NCBI RefSeq assembly: GCF_010730745.1
Contig: NZ_AP022615.1
Location: 4,588,001-4,652,000 of the forward strand
From: Mycobacterium heidelbergense
Lineage (GTDB): Bacteria; Actinomycetota; Actinomycetes; Mycobacteriales; Mycobacteriaceae
Reading direction: 5' to 3'
DNA: 64,000 bases
Shown here: piece after piece, positions 26,643-33,953 of the stretch
Layout: each line of letters begins with the position of its first letter
Numbering within the stretch: the first letter of the stretch is position 1
Notes under the pieces: generated by a model
The model's input: only the letters and a program-made list of their open reading frames with translations
Databases searched by the model: none
What the model was told of the DNA's origin: nothing
Position numbers and translations under genes: made by a program

Positions 26643-27653
26643 GTGGGCGACGGCGTGGACGAGGTGGATGTCGCGCTGGTGGATGCGCTTCACGTCAATC
26701 CGCAGGTGAGTTTCGAAGAGCTCGGCAAGGTTCTCGAGATTTCGCCGGTGACGGCGGCGCGGCGGTGGCGTCGCCTGGTATCCGCCGGGCGGGCGTGGGT
26801 GTCCTCGGCGGTCGGTCCGCAATTGCCGGTGAAGGCGGCCCTGTTTGAGGCGGAGTGTCAGCCCGGCGCCGCGCGGTCGGTCGCCGAGCAGTTCGCCGGC
26901 AGGCCGCACGTCTTCAGCGTCAACATCACGACGGGCCAGGACAACGTGTACGCCTTGTTGGTGGCCGCCGACCAGTCCCTGATGTCCGAATTGGTGGTGG
27001 AAGCGCTGCCGGCGGTGCCGGGAGTGCAGCGGGTAAAGTCCGCGCTGATCACCCAGTTGTTCAGCGGTACCCGCTGGCGCCTGGGCGGTCTCAGTTCTGG
27101 CCAGGTGCGCACGGTGGCTCCCGAGCCCGTCAAAACCGGGCCCCTGCATGAGTTCGACGACTTTGACCGCCAGTTGTTCCTGGCGCTACAGCGCGACGGT
27201 CGGCTCAGCTTCCGGGACCTGGCGGCGGTGCTTGGCCGCTCGGAGCCAGTGGTGCGTCGTCGGCTAGGTCTGCTGACCCGCTCGGGATTGTTGACATTCC
27301 GAACGGATTTCGCGCGCGTGGAGGCCGGCTGGCCGTCGGGATTGGCGCTGAAGCTGCGAGTCGCGTGGCCGCAGGTCGCCGCGGTCGGACGCGCGCTGGT
27401 CCATTACCCCGAGACGCGGTTCTGCGTCGCGATCGCGGGCGGGGCGGCCAACCTCTTTGTGACGATGCAGCTGCACCATGTTTCCGCGCTCGACTCAGTG
27501 ATTTCTCGGCTGATGGCCGAATATCCCGACGTGGCGGTGCTGGATACGCGCGTGGTGCTGCGCTCGGTCAAGTCCTGGGGGCGCATCCTGGGCCCGGACG
27601 GCCGGGCGCGGGACGTCGTGCCCGTCGATCTCTGGGCGCCCGTTCGCGGCTAG
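26643..27653 (+). CDS. Lrp/AsnC-family regulator with two DNA-binding/effector modules
   Basis: A 336-residue tandem duplication of the Lrp/AsnC unit. The first helix-turn-helix is at about 8-55 (DVALVDALHVNPQVSFEELGKVLEIS), followed by an effector-like domain. The second helix-turn-helix is at about 165-215 (FDRQLFLALQRDGRLSFRDLAAVLG), again followed by a domain. Duplicated Lrp proteins are known in actinobacteria and probably act as monomers resembling a dimer. GTG at 26643 is preceded by AGGGGCGA. An ATG at 26571 would overlap the CoA-transferase by 22 bases. Likely targets are the CoA-transferase and itself, but this is inference. Confidence 0.85.
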   Translation: MGDGVDEVDVALVDALHVNPQVSFEELGKVLEISPVTAARRWRRLVSAGRAWVSSAVGPQLPVKAALFEAECQPGAARSVAEQFAGRPHVFSVNITTGQDNVYALLVAADQSLMSELVVEALPAVPGVQRVKSALITQLFSGTRWRLGGLSSGQVRTVAPEPVKTGPLHEFDDFDRQLFLALQRDGRLSFRDLAAVLGRSEPVVRRRLGLLTRSGLLTFRTDFARVEAGWPSGLALKLRVAWPQVAAVGRALVHYPETRFCVAIAGGAANLFVTMQLHHVSALDSVISRLMAEYPDVAVLDTRVVLRSVKSWGRILGPDGRARDVVPVDLWAPVRG

Positions 27654-27811
27654 CGGGTCAGGACCTGGCGGTGATGACAGCCGCGACGCACGCGCGCGTG
27701 GAGCCGAAAAGCGAAAGCGTCACAAGCCTTTTGGTCGCTGGCATCGGTGTCGGATGGCGACGGCCGCGGTACCCCCCAGGACCCCGGCCGTGCCAAGCTC
27801 CGAATCGCCAC

Positions 27812-28102
27812 TCAACAGCTCAGCGCGGCCGGCCTGGCGAACAGTGGACCCCATTCGTGACGCGCCGCCGACTGCGCTTCGATGAAGCTTGGCGTCTTCT
27901 CGCCATCGCCGGCCAGGTGGACAAGCGCCCAGGCCATCGCGAATACCGGCACCTTGTGACGTAGGGCGGCACTGTGCAATTCATCGAAAGCGACATGTGA
28001 AGAGCATCGACGAAGGCCGATAAGGATGCCCCGCGCCGTGTCGAGAATGCGACCGGAGCCTGGGCCATACGAAGTCTGGGCCGGAACCCAGTTCGCCATC
28101 AT
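27812..28102 (-). CDS. ANTAR-domain protein
   Basis: A 96-residue protein with an ANTAR domain at about 15-65 (RILDTARGILIGLRRCSSHVAFDELHSAALRH). ANTAR domains bind paired RNA stem-loops and prevent transcription termination. Mycobacterial stand-alone ANTAR proteins are usually linked with stress or phage-like regions. AGGAGG lies 10 bases upstream of the ATG at 28102. The start overlaps the stop of the small upstream frame as ATGA. Third-position GC looks markedly lower than in the flanking genes, hinting at foreign origin. There is no sensing domain, so activity must be controlled by level or a partner. Confidence 0.8.
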   Translation of the reverse strand: MMANWVPAQTSYGPGSGRILDTARGILIGLRRCSSHVAFDELHSAALRHKVPVFAMAWALVHLAGDGEKTPSFIEAQSAARHEWGPLFARPAALSC

Positions 28103-28257
28103 GCTGTCGATACCTCCTGTTGCGCCCTAACGAAATCCGCTACGCGCGTAGCGGAAGGGAATCCGTGCGGTGCGCATCGTTGCGCCCAATAATCCTCAAA
28201 GGCGCCCTGTGCCATGATTTGTGGATTGATCGGGTTGTGCCAGACCGCGGCCCACAT
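28099..28257 (-). CDS. small coupled ORF upstream of ANTAR protein (uncertain)
   Basis: A frame of 52 codons from ATG 28257 (a longer version begins at TTG 28299) with the sequence MWAAVWHNPINPQIMAQ at its start. It ends by overlapping the ANTAR start codon as ATGA, and the ANTAR ribosome site lies in its last codons, so its translation would couple to ANTAR. No domain is recognised and no good ribosome site precedes it. Its codon use is similar to that of the ANTAR gene. It may be a real small protein or a leader. Confidence 0.35.
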   Translation of the reverse strand: MWAAVWHNPINPQIMAQGAFEDYWAQRCAPHGFPSATRVADFVRAQQEVSTA

Positions 28258-28382
28258 CGATACGCGCTTGTGATCGTGTTGAGACCGATCAGATGACAAT
28301 CATGCGAGCACATAACACAATTCACACGGATGCCGCAAGACGCGGAAATCGCAGGAGACCCGCGGATCCGGGCATCCGCCCA

Positions 28383-29639
28383 TCAGAGTATGGCTTTGAG
28401 GTCCTTCGCCCTGGCGATATCGTCCCAGTCGACGCCGAGCTCGAGCAGGATTTCCTCGGTGTGCTGCCCGTGTTCCGGCGCGCGTGCCGGAGCGGGCGGG
28501 GTCTCGTCGAACTGCACGGGGGCGGCGACGATCCGATACTTCTCACCATGGTCGTCGACGTTCGTCACCACGTACCCGTTGGGTTCGACCTGCGGGTCGT
28601 TCAGCGTCTCCCGCGGCGTCGCCAGGGTGCCCCATACCCCGGGCTCGTCCGCGAGCACCTTCTGCCAGTGCGCGAGGTCATGGCCGGCAAAGGCGTTCGC
28701 CACCAGCTCGGTCGCGGCCGCCGCGTTGGCTATCAGGTTGCTCGACGGCACAAATCGCTCGTCGGCGGCCAACTCGGGCAGACCGATGCGTTGGCAGAAG
28801 CCCGCCCAGAACTTGTCGGGCTGCAGGAAGACCAGCTGAATCCATCTGCCGTCTTTGGTCTTGTACCTGTTCACCAGCGGATTGATGGCCAACCCGGGCG
28901 GCGCGCCCGGAATGCCGTCGATGTCGAAGAAATCGGCCGCCGAGATCGACGGCGCGATCGCCCACATCGCTTGTGCCAGCAGCGACGAGTCCACGATCGT
29001 CGGCTCGCCGGTCCGCTCCCGGTGGAACAACGCGGCGCACACACCGCCGGCCAGCGTCGCCCCGCCCTGCAGGTCGCCGAAGGCCGGCCCCTGGACGGCG
29101 GGCGTATCGGTCCCGAACGGCGTGAGCGTGTACGCCACCCCGCCGCGCGCCAAATACGTGGCGGCGTCGAATCCGCCGCGATCCCGGTCCGGGCCCCGGA
29201 CCCCCAGCCCGGTGCCGCGCGCGATGATGATCTTCGGGTTGAACGAGCGGATGTCCTCGACCGTCAGCCGGGCCCGTTCGAGCGCGCCGGGCAACCAATT
29301 CGTCAGGAACACATCCGCGCTGGCCAACAGCCGGCCGAACAAGTCGCGGCCCATGTCGGATTTGATGTCGATGGCGATGCTGCGCTTGCCCCGGTTGCCC
29401 AACTCGAGGATGAAGTCGGCGTCCGGGCGGGCCGCCTCGCGGGTGAAACCGCCGACGACCAGCGCGCGTCCGGGATCGCCCGAGGCCACGCCTTCCACCT
29501 TGATCACGTCGGCGCCCCAGTCGGATAGGGCGGCGCCGGCCGACGGCACGTAGGTCCACGACGCCAACTCGACAACTCGGACGCCGTGGAGGACGCCATC
29601 GTGCACGCCGGACATCGCCATCCCCTCGGTCGCCGCCAT
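28383..29639 (-). CDS. family III CoA-transferase (CaiB/BaiF)
   Basis: A 418-residue CoA-transferase. Characteristic parts are GVRVVELASWTYVPSAGAALSDWGADVIKVE (CoA-binding start), GNRGKRSIAIDIKSD, a region with the catalytic aspartate (GGFDAATYLARGG), and late GYVVTNVDDHG. It moves CoA from one acyl-CoA to another acid without ATP, often the first step of catabolic pathways. It diverges from the eight-gene operon at 29911, from which it is separated by 271 bp with a palindrome. ATG at 29639 is 8 bases after a TAAAAT box, suggesting a leaderless mRNA; ATGs at 29621 and 29615 are alternatives, the latter with GAGGGG six bases upstream. Confidence 0.9.
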   Translation of the reverse strand: MAATEGMAMSGVHDGVLHGVRVVELASWTYVPSAGAALSDWGADVIKVEGVASGDPGRALVVGGFTREAARPDADFILELGNRGKRSIAIDIKSDMGRDLFGRLLASADVFLTNWLPGALERARLTVEDIRSFNPKIIIARGTGLGVRGPDRDRGGFDAATYLARGGVAYTLTPFGTDTPAVQGPAFGDLQGGATLAGGVCAALFHRERTGEPTIVDSSLLAQAMWAIAPSISAADFFDIDGIPGAPPGLAINPLVNRYKTKDGRWIQLVFLQPDKFWAGFCQRIGLPELAADERFVPSSNLIANAAAATELVANAFAGHDLAHWQKVLADEPGVWGTLATPRETLNDPQVEPNGYVVTNVDDHGEKYRIVAAPVQFDETPPAPARAPEHGQHTEEILLELGVDWDDIARAKDLKAIL

Positions 29640-29647
29640 TTCTTGCT

Positions 29648-29653
29648 ATTTTA
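29648..29653 (-). promoter_or_regulatory. candidate -10 box of the CoA-transferase gene
   Basis: TAAAAT (minus strand) lies 8 bases before the ATG at 29639. It overlaps the left end of the palindrome at 29651-29672, so a protein bound there would block transcription. Confidence 0.4.
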
Positions 29654-29672
29654 GATATTCTAGCTACTCTAA
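29651..29672. promoter_or_regulatory. 22-bp operator-like palindrome in divergent promoter
   Basis: TTAGA-N4-CTAG-N4-TCTAA: the outer 5-bp arms and the central CTAG are symmetric, forming a typical two-turn operator for a TetR- or GntR-type dimer. It is in an A/T-rich patch unusual for the region, between a CoA-transferase and the catabolic operon, and overlaps a -10 box for the former. No regulator gene lies adjacent. Confidence 0.5.
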
Positions 29673-29910
29673 GGGATATTGATAGCCCGGCTGCAGCCAC
29701 GCTCAGTTTTTCGTGGAAGAGATGCGATGGAGCCGACCATTGGTCCGATCCCGGTCCGCGACGCGGTGAACGGGTGGCGCGTCACAGCGCCGGTCGGCGG
29801 CCCGCGGCCATGCGCGTCACACCCTCATCCACCGCCGGCGGTGTCGGCAGCGAACGGCTTTGGCCCCCAACGCGGGTCGTAGGTGTAGGCACTCGGACAG
29901 GGGAAGAGCG

Positions 29911-30783
29911 ATGGGCAGGGTGACGGGCAAGGTCGCCGTGATCAGCGGGGCGGCGCGCGGCCAGGGGCGTTCGCACGCACGGGTGCTGGCGGCGGAAGGG
30001 GCCGACATCATCGCGGTGGATCTGTGCGCGGACATCGACACCAACGAGTACCCGCTGGCGCGACCGGAGGATCTCGACGAGACGGCGCGGCTGGTGGAAA
30101 AGGAAGGGCAGCGCGCGTTCACGGCGATCGCCGACGTTCGCGACCGGGTGGCCCTCGCCGCCGCGATCGACCAGGGCGTGGCCGAGTTCGGCCACCTCGA
30201 CGTCGTGGTCGCCAACGCCGGCATCTGCCCGCTCACCGCGGGCCTTCCGCCCCAGGCGTTCGCCGACGCCGTCGACGTGGACCTGCTCGGCGTGCTCAAC
30301 CTGGTGCACGCGAGCCTCAAGCATCTGCGGGCCGGCGCGTCGATCATCGTGATCGGGTCCAACGCCGCTTTCATGTCGTCTCTGAGCGCCTCCGGCGCTG
30401 AGAGTGGGGTCGGCGGTCCCGGCGGGGCCGGCTACGCGTTCGCGAAACTCGCTGCCGCGCATTATGTTAACGACTTTGCGTTGGCGCTGGCCCGGTTCTC
30501 CATCCGGATGAACGCGGTGCACCCGACGAATGTCAACACCGACATGCTGCACAGCGCGCCGATGTACCGCGCCTTCCGGCCCGACCTGAAGGAACCGACG
30601 CGCGAGGACGCCGAACCGGTCTTTCCGCTCGTCCAGGCGATGCCTATCCCCTACGTCGAACCCGAGGACATCAGCGAGGCCGTGTTGTTCCTGGCGTCCG
30701 ACGCGGCGCGCTACATCACCGGCCAGCAGCTCCGCGTCGACGGCGGCGGGTTCCTCAAGGTCAAGCCCTGGTCGGGCGCGTGA
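29911..30783 (+). CDS. mycofactocin-type short-chain dehydrogenase (SDR)
   Basis: A 290-residue short-chain dehydrogenase/reductase. The cofactor motif SGAARGQGRSHA is at about 12-23, the structural NAG is in VVANAGI, and the active site has serine in SSLSAS... and YxxxK in YAFAKLAAAHY. The GAARGQGR signature with long inserts is typical of the mycofactocin-dependent SDR subfamily, whose NAD is not exchanged freely. It begins the eight-gene plus-strand operon and is preceded by GGGGAAG. It probably oxidises an alcohol in this pathway. The longer frame from 29860 lacks conservation. Confidence 0.9.
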   Translation: MGRVTGKVAVISGAARGQGRSHARVLAAEGADIIAVDLCADIDTNEYPLARPEDLDETARLVEKEGQRAFTAIADVRDRVALAAAIDQGVAEFGHLDVVVANAGICPLTAGLPPQAFADAVDVDLLGVLNLVHASLKHLRAGASIIVIGSNAAFMSSLSASGAESGVGGPGGAGYAFAKLAAAHYVNDFALALARFSIRMNAVHPTNVNTDMLHSAPMYRAFRPDLKEPTREDAEPVFPLVQAMPIPYVEPEDISEAVLFLASDAARYITGQQLRVDGGGFLKVKPWSGA

Positions 30784-30832
30784 CCGCGGTGGCGCGAACC
30801 AGGCTGAGCGGCAACGGAACTGGAGGAACTAC

Positions 30833-31822
30833 GTGAGCGACGGCCATCCCGCGGCGGGCGTCGAGCGTCGCCTCTACGAGCTGATGGCCCTGATGAAGGC
30901 GGCCGACGACCGGCTGTCCACGGGCATCGGCACCGGCGAATTCCTCTGCGTGTACTGGCCGTCGCGGGGCCAGGAGGCGATCGCCGCCGCGATGGGGGTG
31001 GCCCTGAGACCCGACGACCAGCTGGTGACGACCTACCGCGGGCTGCACGACCTGATCGGCAAGGGTGTTCCGCTCGAGGAGATCTACGGCGAGATGATGG
31101 GGCGCACCGTCGGGGCCTGCCGCGGCAAGGGCGGCACCATGCACATCGCCAACCCCGACAAGGGCGTCATGCTCTCGACCGGGATCGTCGGGGCCGGACC
31201 GCCGGTGGCCGTGGGGCTGGCGATGTCGGCCAAACGCAAAGGGCTGGACCGCGTCACGGTGGTCAGCTTCGGCGACGGCGCCACCAACACGGGCTCGTTC
31301 CACGAGGCGGCGAACATGGCGGCGCTGTGGGACCTGCCGTTGGTCTTCGTGTGCCAGAACAATCTCTTCGCCGAGATGACGCCGACGTCGGACACCATGA
31401 AGCTCGAGCACGTCGCCGACCGGGCGTCCGGCTACGGCATGCCGGGCGTCCGCGTCGACGGCAACGACCCGCTGGCGGTCAAGGCGGCGCTCGACGAAGC
31501 GCTGCGGCGGGCCCGTCGCGGCGAGGGCCCGACCCTCATCGAGTGCGTGACCTTCCGCTTCCGCGGCCACTACTTCGGTGACCGGATGCCTTACATCCCC
31601 GAGGATCAACTGGCCGCGGCCATGGCGGCCGACCCGGTGCCGCGGTTCCGCGGCCACCTCGCCGAAGCCGGCATCTGCGGCCAGGACGAGCTCGACCGCA
31701 TCGACGGCGACGCGCTGGCGGCGGTGGAGAACGCCCTGGCGGCGGTCATGAGCGCGGAGCCCCCGTCGATCGACGAACTCGAGCGCGACGTGTACGCCAC
31801 CCCGATCAAGTTCCCGGTGTGA
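30833..31822 (+). CDS. thiamine-diphosphate-dependent 2-oxoacid/acetoin dehydrogenase, E1 alpha subunit
   Basis: A 329-residue E1 alpha. It includes the thiamine-diphosphate motif GDGATNTGSFHEAANMAALW near 147 and ending QNN (GDG...NN), and HxxxxxRG-like phosphate-binding features (ACRGKGGTMHIA). It decarboxylates a 2-oxo acid or acetoin and passes the acyl group to a lipoyl domain. The GTG at 30833 follows GGAGGAACTAC. The beta subunit gene overlaps its stop, and a small lipoyl protein follows. The cluster has no E3, and no catalytic E2 domain was seen. Closest to the AcoA/PDH E1 alpha type. Confidence 0.93.
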   Translation: MSDGHPAAGVERRLYELMALMKAADDRLSTGIGTGEFLCVYWPSRGQEAIAAAMGVALRPDDQLVTTYRGLHDLIGKGVPLEEIYGEMMGRTVGACRGKGGTMHIANPDKGVMLSTGIVGAGPPVAVGLAMSAKRKGLDRVTVVSFGDGATNTGSFHEAANMAALWDLPLVFVCQNNLFAEMTPTSDTMKLEHVADRASGYGMPGVRVDGNDPLAVKAALDEALRRARRGEGPTLIECVTFRFRGHYFGDRMPYIPEDQLAAAMAADPVPRFRGHLAEAGICGQDELDRIDGDALAAVENALAAVMSAEPPSIDELERDVYATPIKFPV

Positions 31823-32823
31823 GCATGCGGGAAAAGGAGATGACGATGCGCGAGGCGCTGAACCTCGCGCTCGACGAGGCGCTGGCCGCCGACGACCGGG
31901 TGTTCCTGCTGGGCGAGGACATCGCGGATCCCGGCGCCTCCGGACCGACGGCCGGGTTGTCGACGAAGCACGGCCACGACCGGGTGTTGGACACGCCCAT
32001 CTCGGAGGCCGCGATCCTCGGGGCCGCGATCGGGGCTGCCATCGACGGGATGCTGCCGGTCGCCGAGATCATGATCATGGATTTCATCGGCATCGCCGCC
32101 GACCAGCTGATCAACAACGCCGCCAAGCTGCGGTTCATGACCGCCGGGCGGACGGCGGCGCCGATCACCGTCCGCACCCAGGTCTACGCCGGGTTGGCCA
32201 CCGGAGCCACGCACTCGCAGAGCCTGGAAGCGTGGTTCATGCACATTCCCGGGATGAAGGTGATCGTGCCCGCCACCCCGCGCGACGGCAAAGGCCTACT
32301 GACGGCGGCGATCTTCGACGAGGATCCCTGCCTGTTCATCGAGACCATCCGGCTGCAGGGTAAGAAGGGGCCCGTCCCCGTCGAACCCGGCTTCTCGATC
32401 CCGTTGGGGCAGGCCGACATCAAGCGCGCGGGCACCGACGTGACACTGATCGGCTACGGGCGCAGCGTGCACGACGCGCTCGCCGCGGCGGCCACCCTGG
32501 CCGAACAGGGGGTGAGCGCGGAGGTCGTCGACCTGCGCACCCTGGTGCCGCTCGACGTCGAGACCATCGTCGAATCCGCCCGGCGCACACGAAGAGTCGT
32601 GATCGTGCACGACGCGGTCCGATTCGCCGGCCCGGGCGCCGAGATCGCCGCGATCCTGCAATCCGAATTGTTCGGGGAGCTGGCCGCGCCCGTCGAGCGG
32701 GTGGGCGCCCGGTTTGTGCCCAACCCGGCGGCGGCGGCGCTCGAGGCGCAGGTGTACCCGTCGCCGGCGCGCATCGTCGAAGCCGCCCAGCGCACTTTCG
32801 ATAGAGCCAAAGCACATGGCTGA
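31819..32823 (+). CDS. 2-oxoacid/acetoin dehydrogenase, E1 beta subunit
   Basis: A 334-residue E1 beta. The transketolase central and C-terminal domains are recognisable from MREALNLALDEALAADDRVFLLGEDIA, through EIMIMDFIGIAADQLINNAAKLRFM, to the C-terminal VEVVDLRTLVPLD-type segment (here AEVVDLRTLVPLD). It forms the heterotetramer with the E1 alpha above. The furthest upstream start is GTG 31819, overlapping the previous stop; ATG 31846 has GGAG six bases upstream and is a good alternative. The next gene's ATG (32816) overlaps its 3' end. Confidence 0.92.
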   Translation: MSMREKEMTMREALNLALDEALAADDRVFLLGEDIADPGASGPTAGLSTKHGHDRVLDTPISEAAILGAAIGAAIDGMLPVAEIMIMDFIGIAADQLINNAAKLRFMTAGRTAAPITVRTQVYAGLATGATHSQSLEAWFMHIPGMKVIVPATPRDGKGLLTAAIFDEDPCLFIETIRLQGKKGPVPVEPGFSIPLGQADIKRAGTDVTLIGYGRSVHDALAAAATLAEQGVSAEVVDLRTLVPLDVETIVESARRTRRVVIVHDAVRFAGPGAEIAAILQSELFGELAAPVERVGARFVPNPAAAALEAQVYPSPARIVEAAQRTFDRAKAHG

Positions 32824-33052
32824 CTTCATCATTCGCATTCCGCGGGTCTCGGTGGCCGTCTCCGAGGCCGAGCTCACCGGCCTGCTCGTCGACGCCGGCG
32901 AGCACGTCGAGGCGGGCGCCCCGATCTATGTGATCGCCACCGAAAAGGTGGAACAGGAAATCGAGGCCGGCGCCTCGGGCACGGTGCACTGGACGGGCCA
33001 GGTCGGAACCACCTACGACATCGGCGCCGAAATCGGCGTCATCACTTCATAA
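32816..33052 (+). CDS. free-standing lipoyl (biotinyl/lipoyl attachment) domain protein
   Basis: A 78-residue protein that is only a lipoyl domain: IRIPRVSVAVSEAELTGLLVDAGEHVEAGAPIYVIATEKVEQEIEAG. The lysine in TEKVEQE is the probable attachment site (family consensus DKA/DKV). It would carry acyl groups from the E1 components, yet no E2 catalytic domain is attached. The ATG at 32816 overlaps the end of E1 beta (stop 32821-32823), suggesting coupling. A longer upstream frame is a shadow of E1 beta. A single-domain carrier implies that another protein supplies acyltransferase and E3 activities. Confidence 0.88.
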   Translation: MADFIIRIPRVSVAVSEAELTGLLVDAGEHVEAGAPIYVIATEKVEQEIEAGASGTVHWTGQVGTTYDIGAEIGVITS

Positions 33053-33072
33053 AATAGCGAAAGGCAAAGCGT

Positions 33073-33945
33073 ATGGACCTCAACGAGACGCGCGAGAGAA
33101 TCATCTACGAAAAAGAAGGCCCGATCGCGCGCGTCACGCTCAACTGGCCCGAAAAGGCCAACGCACAAGACCAAAAGCTGGCCGAAGAGGTCGACGCGGC
33201 GCTGCTGGACGCCGACCGCGACTACGACATCAAGGTGCTGATCCTCAAGGCCAACGGCAAGGGCTTCTGCTCGGGGCACGCCATCGGCAACAACGCGGTC
33301 GACTACCCGGCCTTCGTCGAGGGCGCAAAGGTCATGGGCTCTCCCTGGAAGCCGCAGACCGACCTGTTCGTCAAGCCGATCCTGAACCTGTGGGAGTTCT
33401 CCAAGCCCACCATCGCCGCCGTGCACGGCTACTGCGTCGGCGGCGGCACCCACTACGGGCTGACCACCGACATCGTCATCGCCGCCGACGACGCCTACTT
33501 CTCCTACCCGCCCCTGCAGGGCTTCGGCATGCCCTCGGGCGAATGCTCCATCGAGCCATGGGTTTTCATGAACTGGCGCCGCGCCGCGTATTACCTGTAC
33601 CTCGCCGAGGTCATCGACGCCAAGAAGGCGCTGGAGGTCGGCCTGGTCAACGAGGTGGTTCCGCGCGATCAGCTGGAAGCGCGGGCCGACGCCATCGCCC
33701 GGCATATCGCCCAGGCGCCGATGACCACGCTGCTGGCCACCAAGGCCAACCTCAAGCGGGCCTGGGAGCTGATGGGCATGCGGGTGCACTGGCAGAGCTC
33801 CAACGACCTCGTCGCGCTCGCGTCGATCAGCAAGGACGTGCAGCAGCTGATCCAGCAGGTGTTCAAGGACAAGGTGCTGCCGTCCGAGCAAGCCCGGCGC
33901 CAGGCCGCGGCGGCCGCCCAGACCGACGGCGCCGCAACCACTTAG
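33073..33945 (+). CDS. enoyl-CoA hydratase/isomerase family protein
   Basis: A 290-residue crotonase-fold enzyme. It includes NWPEKANAQDQKL, ILKANGKGFCSGH (oxyanion hole region), and IAAVHGYCVGGGTHYGLTTDIVIAADDAYFSYPP. Usual catalytic glutamates are partly replaced (here GMPSGECSIEPW), so activity may be isomerase, hydrolase or hydratase. The ribosome site GAAAGG is upstream of the ATG at 33073. Position within the operon suggests it acts on the CoA thioester formed by the acyl-CoA synthetase. It is a paralogue of the minus-strand gene at 38613. Confidence 0.92.
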   Translation: MDLNETRERIIYEKEGPIARVTLNWPEKANAQDQKLAEEVDAALLDADRDYDIKVLILKANGKGFCSGHAIGNNAVDYPAFVEGAKVMGSPWKPQTDLFVKPILNLWEFSKPTIAAVHGYCVGGGTHYGLTTDIVIAADDAYFSYPPLQGFGMPSGECSIEPWVFMNWRRAAYYLYLAEVIDAKKALEVGLVNEVVPRDQLEARADAIARHIAQAPMTTLLATKANLKRAWELMGMRVHWQSSNDLVALASISKDVQQLIQQVFKDKVLPSEQARRQAAAAAQTDGAATT

Positions 33946-33953
33946 GTTCGCCG

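Noticed and set aside
28120..28320. tRNA or structured RNA near the ANTAR gene
   Set aside because: Looked for a cloverleaf or ANTAR-type double hexaloop and found no convincing stem arrangement.
29679..29882. 67-codon plus-strand frame before the catabolic operon
   Set aside because: No ribosome site, Pro/Arg/His-rich, overlaps the presumed promoter leader.
33390..33953. Upstream extension of the acyl-CoA synthetase frame
   Set aside because: Lies wholly inside the enoyl-CoA hydratase; GTG 33954 gives the normal N-terminus.
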